From: a bacterium
Lineage (GTDB): Bacteria > Bacteroidota > Bacteroidia > Bacteroidales > Muribaculaceae
Assembly (NCBI GenBank): GCA_004563195.1
Contig: SFTJ01000021.1
Location: 8,663-72,662, forward strand
Reading direction: 5' to 3'
DNA: 64,000 nucleotides
The notes below the pieces were generated by a model. That model made no database searches. It was not told where the DNA came from and saw only the letters and a list, made by a program, of their open reading frames with translations. This document shows, piece after piece, positions 27,528-35,744 of this stretch (positions within the stretch are counted from its first letter, which is position 1; the number at the start of each line of letters is the position of its first letter). The translations under genes were made by a program, and so were the position numbers.

Positions 27528-27559
27528 CAAATTTACTCAAATATTCGAGATTACACAAA
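27528..27559 (-). promoter_or_regulatory. promoter of nrdJ
   Basis: On the minus strand TTTG (27556-27559), 20 bases, TAAATTTG (27528-27535). Spacing and sequence match the Bacteroidetes consensus; the leader before the ATG at 27499 is only about 20 bases. Confidence 0.65.
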
Positions 27560-27670
27560 ATATTTTGGTGGCATTTATTAACAATATAGATAAATAGCTC
27601 TGAGCAAATATATAATAGCGAAACTGCAATCGTATCATAAAAAAAATCAGCCCCTGCAGTTGCGCATTGC

Positions 27671-27701
27671 TTGATACTTAAGCATAATTTATTTATCTTT
27701 G
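27671..27701 (+). promoter_or_regulatory. promoter of the sialidase pseudogene
   Basis: TTG (27671-27673), 20 bases, TATCTTTG (27694-27701). It lies 76 bases ahead of the ATG, so the promoter seems intact although the gene is broken. Confidence 0.6.
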
Positions 27702-27776
27702 TGAATTAGCGGAAGCTACTAGCCACGCAAAACACTAAATAACTAAGATAAACCACAAAATTCAGTTCTAAAGACT

Positions 27777-28936
27777 ATGAAACTAAAACCATTATTTCTC
27801 TGTGCATCAGCCGCATTCGCGTCACTTGTGGGCAGCCGATCGGCGGCTCAAACCGTGCTCTTCGACAGCGACACCACGAGTCACATATTTTTCAGAATCC
27901 CGGCAATAATAGCCAACGGCAACACTCTGCTCTATTTCACCGACGATCGCTCGGGCGTTACCGATGCCACAGCATGGGGCGACATAGGATCGGAAGGCAA
28001 TATCAGCATAGTGGCTCGTCGAAGCAATAACTTGGGACGCTCGTGGAAACGAGAGGTGGAAATGGTAGCCAAGGGATATGGCAATCATGGCTTCGACCGC
28101 GGCCATGGCGATGCCGCTGTGGTATGCGATCGCGAAACCGGACGAATGTTGCTTATGTGCGCTTCGGGCGAAGTGAGTTACGGCCGCAGTAGCGTGAAAG
28201 TAACGAACAATGCCGGCAAACTCTCGCTCGACCTCAGCCGTGCTCAAAAAGTGGGCCGCTACTACAGCGATGACAATGGGTTAACATGGACCGGCGAGGA
28301 AGTCACAGCCGATATATATAATTTGTTTCCGCCCAAAGCTCCTGCCGACGGTAAAGCCGAACCCTCGGTCTATCGCTTATTCTTTTCAAGCGGACGCATC
28401 TGCCAAAGTTCGGTGATTAAGCACGGCGATTATTATCGCATCTATTCGGCAATTACCACCAATCGCGGCAGCCTTGTACTCTACTCCGACGATTTTGGCA
28501 AACAATGGCATCCTCTCGGAGGTGCCAATGCTATGCCCGCACCAAACGGCGACGAGGCTAAGGTGGAAGAACTCCCCGATGGCAGCGTTTTGCTAAGTTG
28601 CCGAATGTTTGGCGGCAGATATTTCAATATCTACAATTACACAACCACTGCCGATGGCTCGGGCCCGATTATGCTCGTCCGGAATGCTTTGCCGAAGGTT
28701 GGACTCGCTATCAAGTTACCGACAAGCGTTCGGCATACTCCACAATGGTTCTCGACAGAAAAGGTCGCATAGCATTTGCCTACGAAGATCAAGGCGAATT
28801 GTTGAAAGTGGGCAGTCAACCTGCCGATGTATACGACAACACCTTCCGCACCATTTCGATTAAAGAAATCACCGGAGGAGAATATCGCTACAGCAACAAG
28901 AAAAACCATCGCGACCTCTTTCTAAAACGCAGATAA
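27777..28936 (+). pseudogene. sialidase (GH33), frameshifted with an internal deletion
   Basis: Would release sialic acid from host glycans. The first frame (27777-28772) has a signal peptide, the FRIP motif (Arg40), three Asp-box-like repeats (SNNLGRSW 83-90, SDDNGLTW 164-171, SDDFGKQW 237-244) and a VEELPDGSVLLSCR segment (Arg276). Homology then breaks near NYTTTADGSG at about 28660. Sialidase sequence resumes in the -1-shifted frame around WTRYQVTDKRSAYSTM, with the catalytic Tyr, and runs to 28936 (SIKEITGGEYRYS). In intact enzymes about 50-65 residues, including the third arginine of the substrate triad, lie between these points; here they are gone. An active product is unlikely. A sequencing error cannot explain the lost segment. 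Confidence 0.8.
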
Positions 28937-28965
28937 AGAGGATTACGATAATCGCAATTTTCTCA

Positions 28966-28994
28966 GCTCGGCACATTATGTGTCGGGCTTTTTT
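28966..28994 (+). terminator. terminator after the sialidase pseudogene
   Basis: GCTCGGCACA (28966-28975) pairs with TGTGTCGGGC (28979-28988) over 10 positions including two G-T pairs, loop TTA, followed by TTTTTT. Confidence 0.8.
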
Positions 28995-29057
28995 ACTTGT
29001 AACAAAAATGTGCCCATCCGCTAACGACAGGCACATTCTCAAATAAGTTTAACTCTC

Positions 29058-29216
29058 TTAATTAGCCACAAAGCTTCCCAATTCGGGTTGAGTCATTGGT
29101 TTATAACTGTAAATTCGAGCAAATTGTTTTATAAATTCTATCGACTTCTTTTTAGGACCTTTTGACTCGCTTTCACTGCTAAATTGTTTGTTTCGTTTGG
29201 CGTAGATTTTCTGCAT
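29058..29216 (-). CDS. 52-residue conserved-type small protein
   Basis: Short reading frame from ATG 29216 to TAA 29058. The product starts MQKIYAKRNKQ, has a polar, lysine-rich middle (SESESKGPKKK), then an amphipathic stretch IEFIKQFARIYSY and ends ELGSFVAN. It resembles the ~50-residue MKKIY-type hypothetical proteins I know from other Bacteroidales genomes; that likeness is from memory and needs a search. It has no membrane segment or recognisable domain. A near-perfect 14-bp inverted repeat lies 8 bases upstream of the start, which suggests regulation. The ECF sigma gene is immediately upstream on the same strand. Confidence 0.6.
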   Translation of the reverse strand: MQKIYAKRNKQFSSESESKGPKKKSIEFIKQFARIYSYKPMTQPELGSFVAN

Positions 29217-29223
29217 AGGCAAG

Positions 29224-29258
29224 ATAGTTTGTTATTAGTTTACTTAATAACGAACTAT
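29224..29258. promoter_or_regulatory. 14-bp inverted repeat upstream of the small gene
   Basis: ATAGTTTGTTATTA (29224-29237) and TAATAACGAACTAT (29245-29258) are complementary with one mismatch around a 7-base centre. It is AT-rich and has no T tract, so an operator or mRNA leader structure is more likely than a terminator. Confidence 0.5.
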
Positions 29259-29358
29259 ATACCTGTATTATTGCGCATTTTGAAAAAAATCACATAAAAA
29301 TTTTCAAAGATATTACACGCCTAGCCACACATTAGCAAGCCTACACATACAAGTAATG

Positions 29359-29949
29359 TCAGAACGATAATGTAATGCGATTCTCGTCGGCAAGGCGGCG
29401 CATATTGAGAATGGCATAACGCATACGACCCAAAGCAGTGTTTACACTCACATTGGTGGTATCAGCTATCTCCTTAAAACTCATATCCTTATAGTAACGC
29501 ATCATCAGCACTTCTCTTTGCGATTCGGGCAATGCATTCACGAGGTTACGGATATCACTATGTATCTGGCTTGTAACCATAGCATCCTCTATGGTTTCTT
29601 CGCTTAGCTCCTTTCGATTGAAAATGTCGAAATCACAGCTGTCGCACGACTGAAGATTTTCAGCCTTTTCTTGGCGGAAATAATCAATAATTAGGTTGTG
29701 AGCGATGCGGCTTATCCACGCTAAGAACTTACCGTTCTCGGTGTACTTACCTTGCTTAATTGTCATAATAGCCTTGACAAATGTTTCTTGAAAAACGTCA
29801 TCGGCTACATCTTCGTCTTTTACCTGATGGAAGATATAAGCGTACACACGATTTTTGTGTCGCTCTATCAAGGTATCAAACGCCTCACATTCGCCCCCGA
29901 TGTACAATCCGACTAATTGTTCATCCGATAGGTCAATATATTTTCTCAT
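29359..29949 (-). CDS. ECF RNA polymerase sigma factor (sigma-70 family)
   Basis: 196-residue sigma factor with region 2 (VKDEDVADDVFQETFVKAI, then GKFLAWISRIAHNLIIDYFR, about 43-92) and region 4 helix-turn-helix (LPESQREVLMMRYYKDMSFKEIADTTNVSVNTALGRMRYA, about 139-178). Regions 1.1 and 3 are missing, as usual for ECF factors. No anti-sigma gene is adjacent: the downstream neighbour is the 52-residue gene and the upstream one is prmA behind a terminator. TATATTTG at 30042-30049 (minus strand) could be its -7 element. Targets cannot be told from this sequence. Confidence 0.93.
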   Translation of the reverse strand: MRKYIDLSDEQLVGLYIGGECEAFDTLIERHKNRVYAYIFHQVKDEDVADDVFQETFVKAIMTIKQGKYTENGKFLAWISRIAHNLIIDYFRQEKAENLQSCDSCDFDIFNRKELSEETIEDAMVTSQIHSDIRNLVNALPESQREVLMMRYYKDMSFKEIADTTNVSVNTALGRMRYAILNMRRLADENRITLSF

Positions 29950-30070
29950 TATAACAACGATTTATTTGTTTAATAAGTAAAATTTTTCAATAGGCAGTTT
30001 GATTTTATTTGTTTGTTAATAATCTTTTGTTGTTTACACGGCAAATATAACACTAAAAAACAAAACAAAA

Positions 30071-30101
30071 GGTTAAAATCGTTAATTTAACAATTTTAAC
30101 C
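30071..30101 (-). terminator. terminator of the prmA operon
   Basis: GGTTAAAAT (30071-30079) and ATTTTAACC (30093-30101) pair perfectly and enclose a further GTTAA/TTAAC pairing, so the whole 31 bases are almost a palindrome. On the minus strand TTTTGTTTTGTTTTTT follows. Confidence 0.8.
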
Positions 30102-30134
30102 CATAATATTTTAGAAATATTCTCGTTAATTGAG

Positions 30135-30980
30135 TCATTTTAAGCAAAAAACCGCCATAGTCCACTCGTTTCTCACCGTATGCTTCTCAAGTTGCAGATT
30201 ATACTCGGCAAGCTTATCGCAAAGTATAGGCAAATCAGTCTCATAGAATCCCGAAATGAACAATTTTGCGCCTTCGCTCAGCGTTTTTGAATACTTTTCG
30301 ATGTCGTTGATGATGATATTGCGATTGATATTTGCCAAGAAGTAATCGCAATCGGCATCCGAAGGCAAACTGTTGGCATCGCCTAAAATCATCGTAACAA
30401 GAGCATTATTGAGTGAGGCATTGTCCACAGCATTCTGCCATGCGCCTGAGTCAATCTCCACGCCTACCACCTTTTGAGCGCCAAGTTTCGATGCTATAAT
30501 CGACAATATGCCTGTTCCGGCGCCCATATCTATCACATTCTTGCCATTGAGGTCGGCTTCGAGCAGAGCCTCGAGCATCATCGATGTGGTCTCGTGATGA
30601 CCTGAGCCAAACGACATCTTCGGGTCGATAATGATATCATATTTGCACTTGGGATAGTCGCTGTGATAAGTGGCATGCACTACGCACTGCTCTCCTATCA
30701 CTATCGGCTTGAACGAGTCTTGTTCCCAACTTGCATTCCAGTTATCGCCTTTTATCTCACTTACATCCCACGATATTTTTGCCGAGAAAGCATAGCATTG
30801 CAGCGCCGTAGCTATGTCGTGACTTTGATACACATCTTTATTAATATATGCCTTCATGCCCGAATCGGTGGTAACGAACGATTCGTAGCCAAATTCGCAT
30901 AGAAATGCTGCCAATATGTCCATTTCATCGGCATTGAACGGACGGCAAGTGAAGTTGACTTCGATATAATCTATACCCAT
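30135..30980 (-). CDS. prmA: ribosomal protein L11 methyltransferase
   Basis: Methylates lysines and the N-terminus of ribosomal protein L11 using SAM. The N-terminal substrate-recognition domain (1-~100) is followed by the class I methyltransferase domain: PKMSFGSGHHETTSMML, motif I VIDMGAGTGILSIIASKLGA and the LANINRNII motif of PrmA. 281 residues. It starts 12 bases after the stop of a 101-residue unknown protein and appears to be the last gene of a five-gene minus-strand set that begins with two YtxH genes. Confidence 0.95.
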   Translation of the reverse strand: MGIDYIEVNFTCRPFNADEMDILAAFLCEFGYESFVTTDSGMKAYINKDVYQSHDIATALQCYAFSAKISWDVSEIKGDNWNASWEQDSFKPIVIGEQCVVHATYHSDYPKCKYDIIIDPKMSFGSGHHETTSMMLEALLEADLNGKNVIDMGAGTGILSIIASKLGAQKVVGVEIDSGAWQNAVDNASLNNALVTMILGDANSLPSDADCDYFLANINRNIIINDIEKYSKTLSEGAKLFISGFYETDLPILCDKLAEYNLQLEKHTVRNEWTMAVFCLK

Positions 30981-30992
30981 ACTTGCAATGCG

Positions 30993-31298
30993 TTATCTCC
31001 GTCTCAATCGGGTTATTAACTTGGCAATATTAAACCCTATCAAAGCATAATCCACCCATTTGAGTCGACCGGATATCATTTTAAAAATATTTCCCGTTAC
31101 GCCTTTAGCACTGGTGTTGCTCTTAAATTGCTCTATTTTTTGATTGGCTTTCTGGGCAAGAACAGCTTTTTCGTTCTCAAGTTTTATTAACGCCAAAGCG
31201 CGCTGAAATCGCAGTTGCTCAAGAGTGTAGCCTTGCCATTCGGGCTGAGTGGCTTCAGGAGTGGCTGCGGGTGTTGCATTATTCTGATTAATAGCCAT
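30993..31298 (-). CDS. hypothetical protein, 101 residues
   Basis: Unrecognised. The N-terminal ~20 residues are Ala/Thr/Pro/Asn-rich and probably disordered (NNATPAATPEATQPEWQGYT). Next comes a charged helix, LEQLRFQRALALIKLENEKAVLAQKANQKIEQ, with coiled-coil character, and a C-terminal part with one weak hydrophobic stretch (VDYALIGFNIAKLITRLRRR) that could lie on a membrane. It sits 6 bases from the holin-X-like gene and 12 from prmA, so it is part of the small envelope/stress cassette. Confidence 0.75.
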   Translation of the reverse strand: MAINQNNATPAATPEATQPEWQGYTLEQLRFQRALALIKLENEKAVLAQKANQKIEQFKSNTSAKGVTGNIFKMISGRLKWVDYALIGFNIAKLITRLRRR

Positions 31299-31304
31299 AA
31301 CTCA

Positions 31305-31652
31305 TTATTTTTTAGGGTTTAAGAACAGCTTCGACAAAAATTTTGCTATAGGATTCACTATGAGTTGATCCTTCAAAGCAATTACCACTGCCATAATTAT
31401 TAAATATAATGTGGCGACAATGAGGTAAGAGCCCCATTGGCATCCGAGCACTTGCGTGAGATAACTTTCGAGCGAAAGCGAGAGATAGAACAGCACGCAT
31501 ATAGCCAATGCGCCTATAATTATGGCTATGGCTGCAGTAGAGAGCAGCACCACCATCTTTTCTACCACAGTAAGCTTGCTATAATCTACTTGTAGGGTAA
31601 TGTAGCGCTTTATCTCAGCTGCAATCTGCTTGTATTCTTCAGAGTTAATCAT
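31305..31652 (-). CDS. holin-X-like (DUF1469/PF07332 type) small membrane protein
   Basis: 115 residues with two membrane segments (about 30-58, VVLLSTAAIAIIIGALAICVLFY; and 74-97, LIVATLYLIIMAVVIAL) separated by a short loop, then a basic tail. This pattern and the KRYITLQVDYSKLTVVEK start fit the phage_holin_3_6 family. These proteins are named holins but are commonly chromosomal and stress-related, often beside YtxH genes, as here. No lysis or phage genes are near, so a lytic role is unlikely. Confidence 0.75.
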   Translation of the reverse strand: MINSEEYKQIAAEIKRYITLQVDYSKLTVVEKMVVLLSTAAIAIIIGALAICVLFYLSLSLESYLTQVLGCQWGSYLIVATLYLIIMAVVIALKDQLIVNPIAKFLSKLFLNPKK

Positions 31653-31749
31653 AACGCTTGGTTTGTTAGGTTATTATATGACTATTTTCTTGGCACAAAT
31701 GCGTGTTGCACCAAGAAAATAATCTTATTCAATTATCAGCCCACGAAAA

Positions 31750-31947
31750 TTATTCTTCAATCTGAGCGGTAATCTGAGAAATCAAAGCTTCTACTTCGTC
31801 GTCGGTGAAAGTGATTCCCTTCGATTTCAAAATATCCTTAATCTTTGTTCTCAAATCAGAGCCTTTTTCAGGTGCAAACAACACTGCCACTGCGCATCCC
31901 ACTATAGCTCCGCCCAAGAATGCTGATATCAATCCAATTCCTTTCAT
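31750..31947 (-). CDS. YtxH domain protein (copy 1)
   Basis: 65 residues. A Gly/Ala-rich N-terminal membrane helix (GLISAFLGGAIVGCAVAVLFAPEKG) runs into the YtxH hallmark APEKGSDLRTKIKD, then an acidic amphipathic helix ending ISQITAQIEE. YtxH proteins are small general-stress proteins in Bacillus. It is a close paralogue of the next gene, 43 bases upstream; both share the FAPEKGSD core. Confidence 0.88.
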   Translation of the reverse strand: MKGIGLISAFLGGAIVGCAVAVLFAPEKGSDLRTKIKDILKSKGITFTDDEVEALISQITAQIEE

Positions 31948-31990
31948 AATTTATAAAATTGAGTTATTTACTACAATTAACACACATTTA

Positions 31991-32197
31991 TTATGCTTCT
32001 GCACTTTCTACTTCGTCGGTAATCTCTTTTACGAGTTCATCCAACTTTTCGTCCTTGAGTGTAACGCCCTTTTCCTTCAATAATTGAGCGATGCGACTGC
32101 GAGTGTCAGAACCTTTCTCCGGAGCGAAGAGCAAACCGATAGCTGCGCCTGCAATTGCTCCACCAATAACTGCTAAAATTACATGTAATGGTTTCAT
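31991..32197 (-). CDS. YtxH domain protein (copy 2)
   Basis: 68 residues: membrane helix ILAVIGGAIAGAAIGLLFAP, the EKGSDTRSRIAQLLKEKG core and an acidic C-terminal helix (LDELVKEITDEVESAEA). First gene of the cassette ytxH-ytxH-holinX-hypothetical-prmA. The pair differs mainly in the C-terminal helix, as expected of an old tandem duplication. Confidence 0.88.
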   Translation of the reverse strand: MKPLHVILAVIGGAIAGAAIGLLFAPEKGSDTRSRIAQLLKEKGVTLKDEKLDELVKEITDEVESAEA

Positions 32198-32551
32198 AAT
32201 TTATTTGTATTTATTAGTTTATATCTATATTTACTGCAAATCGTTTGCCAAAAAGTTATTATATATACAATCGGGCAATGATTTTTGTTCAAAACTATTA
32301 ATTGTTTTTGACTAATCAAAATATTTTTGCGATTATTTTGAAAATTGCCATTCATTTCAATATCCGTTAACATCTCGCGAAAACAGTTTGCTGCCAATCT
32401 TGCGCACGCATCGGTAATTATTGCACCTTCTGTAGTTTGCGACATACTCAGCGCCACGTAGCAGCGCAGTTTTCCAAATAGAATATTTCGGGTTATTTCT
32501 TTATTCTAATCAAAATTAGTAATTTTGCAAGAATAATATAGAAACCACATA
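32198..32551. other. 354-base divergent intergenic region
   Basis: Separates ytxH (minus) from uvrA (plus). TAATTTTG at 32520-32527 is a -7 element for uvrA, 25 bases ahead of its ATG, with only a weak -33. The rest is AT-rich; I see no convincing gene in it. An open minus-strand frame here has no family features. Confidence 0.5.
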
Positions 32552-35338
32552 ATGAGTTCGAACAAAATACAAGTTTCCGGTGCACGAGTCAACAACCTCA
32601 AGAACATCAGCCTCGACATTCCTCGCGGCAAATTCGTAGTTATCACCGGTTTATCAGGTTCAGGCAAATCGTCGCTTGCCTTCGACACACTTTATGCCGA
32701 AGGTCAGCGTCGCTATGTAGAGAGCCTTTCGTCGTATGCACGCCAGTTTCTTGGCCGAATGCCCAAACCAGAATGCGATTTCATTAAAGGATTGCCTCCA
32801 GCCATTGCCATAGAACAAAAGGTCACTACACGCAATTCGCGAAGCACTGTGGGCACTTCTACCGAAATCTACGACTACTTGCGCATGCTCTTTGCTCGCG
32901 TGGGCAAGACATTCTCTCCCGTGTCGGGGCAAATGGTGAAGAAGCATACTTCCGACGATGTGGTTAATGCCATCAACAGCTACCCCATTGGCACTCGTTT
33001 TGCCATTCTCGCCAATATTATTATGCCCGAAGGGCGCGACTTCAATACTCATCTCGACATTTTGCTTAAAGGTGGATATTCGCGCCTCGAACACAATGGC
33101 AAGTTTGTGCAGATTACCGATTTGCTTAACGACGGCAAGAGTCATAAAGTCGACGACTACCGCCTGCTCATCGACCGCCTCTCGGTAAGCCGAACCAAAG
33201 AAGATGATATGCGCATCTACGACTCGCTGCAGACTGCTTTTTTCGAAGGTCACGACGAGTGCATCATTATGATATGGCAAAGCAACGGCACCACTCAGAC
33301 CCTCACATTCTCCAAACGATTTGAAGCCGATGGCATTACATTTCAGGAGCCGACCGACTTGATGTTTAATTTCAACAATCCCGTTGGAGCATGCCCCGTA
33401 TGCGAGGGTTTCGGCAAAGTGACCGGCATCGATGAAAATCTGGTGGTTCCCAACAAAGCACTTTCGATATACGAAGACGCTGTGGTGTGCTGGAAAGGCC
33501 AAGTAATGAGCGAATGGAAGCGCGATCTTATCTCTAAAGCTGCAAAATATGGTTTCCCCATACACACACCATATAATAATCTCACCGAGGAACAAAAGCG
33601 TTTTTTGTGGCATGGGAACAGCGACTTTGCCGGAATAGACGGTTTTTTCCGCTTTGTGCAAAGCAAAACCTACAGCATACAATATCGTGTAATGCTCAAT
33701 CGCTACCGCGGCAAGACCACTTGCCCCGAATGTAACGGCACTCGCCTCAAACCGGCTACTCAGTACATCAAAATAAATGGTCTCACCATAACCGATATGG
33801 TGAAGATGCCTGTGGTGAAACTGCATGAGTGGTTCAAGAACCTGCAGTTGGATAACGAAGAGGCAACAATAGCCAAACGCTTGCTCGTGGAGATAGAAAA
33901 CCGTTTGTCGTTTCTCGACGAAGTGGGTCTGGGCTATCTTACTCTCGACCGCTTGTCATCTACACTATCGGGTGGCGAAAGTCAGCGCATCAATCTTGCC
34001 ACATCGCTTGGCAGTTCGCTTGTGGGCTCGATTTATATTCTTGACGAACCGAGCATCGGTCTGCACTCTCGCGACACATATCGATTGATTAAGGTGCTGA
34101 TGATGCTTCGCGACTTGGGCAACACGGTGGTGGTGGTAGAGCACGATGAAGATATTATCAGAGCTGCCGATTACCTTATTGATATAGGTCCCGAAGCCGG
34201 ACGCAAAGGTGGCGAAGTGGTTTTTGAAGGGAAACTGAGTCCCGAAGCGAAAGCCGGCAAGAGTTACACCATTAAGTATCTCAACGGCGAATTGTTGATT
34301 CCTACTCCTCGCTTGCGTCGCTCTTGGAACAATTTTATTGAGGTAAAAGGTGCTATGGAGAATAACCTTAAAAACATAGATGTAAAATTTCCGCTTGGTG
34401 TGCTTACTGTGGTAACCGGTGTGAGCGGATCGGGCAAATCCACTCTTGTCACCGATATTCTTTATTGCACCATAGCGCGCCGTCTCGACATCAATGTAGA
34501 TGCACCCGGGGCTTGTCTTTCGGTAGAGGGCGATTTGAATCTCATTAAGAATATCGACTACGTCGACCAGAATCCCATTGGCAAATCGTCGCGAAGCAAT
34601 CCTGCCACCTACTTGAAAGCATTCGATGAAATTCGCCATCTCTTCAGCGAACAACAATTATCGAAGCAGATGGGTTATTCTGCCGGATATTTCTCATTCA
34701 ACTCTCCCGGCGGACGATGCGAAGATTGTAAGGGCGAAGGCACTATCACCATAGAGATGCAATTTATGGCCGACATTTCGCTCGAATGTGAGGCATGCCA
34801 CGGCAAGAGATATAGTCAAAGCGCTCTCGATGTGGAATATTGTGGCAAAAACATCTACGATGTGCTATGCATGACCGTAAACCAAGCCATTGAATTTTTC
34901 AGTCAGCACGATGGCAACACCGAACGCCGCATCATCAAGCGGTTGAAACCCCTTCAAGATGTAGGTCTTGGATATATAAAACTGGGACAATCGTCATCGA
35001 CACTTTCGGGTGGCGAGAACCAACGCGTGAAACTCGCCTACTACCTCTGCGATGAGAAAAAGGATCCCACACTGTTTATCTTCGACGAACCCACCACCGG
35101 ACTCCACTTTCACGACATCAAAACACTCATGAAGTCGTTCAACCAACTCATAGAGCACGGCCATAGCATAATAATAATAGAACACAATATGGACGTAATA
35201 AAGTGCGCCGACTATATCATCGACCTCGGTCCGGAAGGCGGCAACGAGGGTGGCAATGTGGTCACCACCGGCACTCCCGAAGAAGTGGCAAAATGCCCAG
35301 AGAGCTACACCGGTAAATTCCTGGCTGAAAAGTTGTAA
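32552..35338 (+). CDS. uvrA: excinuclease ABC subunit A
   Basis: Damage-sensing ATPase of nucleotide excision repair; works with UvrB and UvrC. 928 residues with two ABC modules. Walker A motifs are GLSGSGKSS (~33-41) and GVSGSGKST; signatures are LSGGESQRI and LSGGENQRV. The Cys motifs CPVCEGFG, CPECNGTR and the CEDCKGEG...CEACHGKR pair give the zinc modules. The VRGMPKPECDFIKGLPPAIAIEQK-type UvrB-interaction stretch is also present. Normal length for the UvrA1 class. It stands alone with its own promoter and a strong terminator. Confidence 0.97.
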   Translation: MSSNKIQVSGARVNNLKNISLDIPRGKFVVITGLSGSGKSSLAFDTLYAEGQRRYVESLSSYARQFLGRMPKPECDFIKGLPPAIAIEQKVTTRNSRSTVGTSTEIYDYLRMLFARVGKTFSPVSGQMVKKHTSDDVVNAINSYPIGTRFAILANIIMPEGRDFNTHLDILLKGGYSRLEHNGKFVQITDLLNDGKSHKVDDYRLLIDRLSVSRTKEDDMRIYDSLQTAFFEGHDECIIMIWQSNGTTQTLTFSKRFEADGITFQEPTDLMFNFNNPVGACPVCEGFGKVTGIDENLVVPNKALSIYEDAVVCWKGQVMSEWKRDLISKAAKYGFPIHTPYNNLTEEQKRFLWHGNSDFAGIDGFFRFVQSKTYSIQYRVMLNRYRGKTTCPECNGTRLKPATQYIKINGLTITDMVKMPVVKLHEWFKNLQLDNEEATIAKRLLVEIENRLSFLDEVGLGYLTLDRLSSTLSGGESQRINLATSLGSSLVGSIYILDEPSIGLHSRDTYRLIKVLMMLRDLGNTVVVVEHDEDIIRAADYLIDIGPEAGRKGGEVVFEGKLSPEAKAGKSYTIKYLNGELLIPTPRLRRSWNNFIEVKGAMENNLKNIDVKFPLGVLTVVTGVSGSGKSTLVTDILYCTIARRLDINVDAPGACLSVEGDLNLIKNIDYVDQNPIGKSSRSNPATYLKAFDEIRHLFSEQQLSKQMGYSAGYFSFNSPGGRCEDCKGEGTITIEMQFMADISLECEACHGKRYSQSALDVEYCGKNIYDVLCMTVNQAIEFFSQHDGNTERRIIKRLKPLQDVGLGYIKLGQSSSTLSGGENQRVKLAYYLCDEKKDPTLFIFDEPTTGLHFHDIKTLMKSFNQLIEHGHSIIIIEHNMDVIKCADYIIDLGPEGGNEGGNVVTTGTPEEVAKCPESYTGKFLAEKL

Positions 35339-35368
35339 CGGCAATAATCATTTTCATATAGTAGCGAC

Positions 35369-35405
35369 ATCGGGCAGACTGCTGCAAAATAGCATTCTGC
35401 CCGAT
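35369..35405 (+). terminator. terminator of uvrA
   Basis: ATCGGGCAGA (35369-35378) and TCTGCCCGAT (35396-35405) form a perfect 10-bp stem with a 17-base loop, 30 bases past the uvrA stop. Confidence 0.75.
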
Positions 35406-35455
35406 ATCTCATTATAATGGGTTTGAGTTATTGATTATTTTGCCCAAAAAGAAAA

Positions 35456-35483
35456 AACCGCATCTCGTAAGTGAGATACGGTT
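35456..35483 (-). terminator. terminator of tRNA-Glu
   Basis: AACCGCATCTC (35456-35466) and GAGATACGGTT (35473-35483) pair with one mismatch and a 6-base loop; TTTTTTCTTTTT follows on the minus strand. Confidence 0.8.
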
Positions 35484-35496
35484 CTGAAAGCGATTG

Positions 35497-35569
35497 TAGT
35501 GAATCCGGGATTCGAACCCGGGTCTCCACCGTGAGAGGGTGGCGTGCTAGGCCTCTACACTAAATCACC
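35497..35569 (-). tRNA. tRNA-Glu (anticodon CTC)
   Basis: 73 bases on the minus strand. Acceptor GGTGATT/ATTCACT has one T-T mismatch and one G-T pair; D-stem GTGT/GCAC, anticodon stem CCACC/GGTGG with loop CTCTCAC, T-arm CCGGG-TTCGAAT-CCCGG. Anticodon CTC reads GAG. CCA is not encoded. A TAAATTTG -7 element lies at 35580-35587 (minus). Confidence 0.92.
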
Positions 35570-35705
35570 TTTGCGAGTGCAAATTTATAGCTTTTTTCTA
35601 AAACAAGAAATATATTTGGCTGAAAATATATGATTTTTAACATTCATTCGCAAAAATGGCACTCCACCGTGGCATGATAATACTCAAAGAAACGGAAAAA
35701 TGATT

Positions 35706-35713
35706 TATCTTTG
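35706..35713 (+). promoter_or_regulatory. -7 element of the HAD gene
   Basis: TATCTTTG, 31 bases before the ATG at 35745. It falls inside the longest open frame (ATG 35700), which argues for the downstream start. No clear -33 element. Confidence 0.45.
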
Positions 35714-35744
35714 CATAACGAATCAACAAAATATTAATCAAATA

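Noticed and set aside
27500..27776. Cobalamin riboswitch upstream of nrdJ
   Set aside because: The leader between promoter and ATG is only about 20 bases and no B12-box-like sequence was seen.
31305..31652. Prophage, suggested by the holin-like protein
   Set aside because: No capsid, tail, integrase or lysin genes are nearby; the neighbours (ytxH, prmA) point to a chromosomal stress role.
32660..33826. 388-codon open frame on the minus strand
   Set aside because: Antisense to uvrA, with shadow-like His/Ala/Val composition and no domain.
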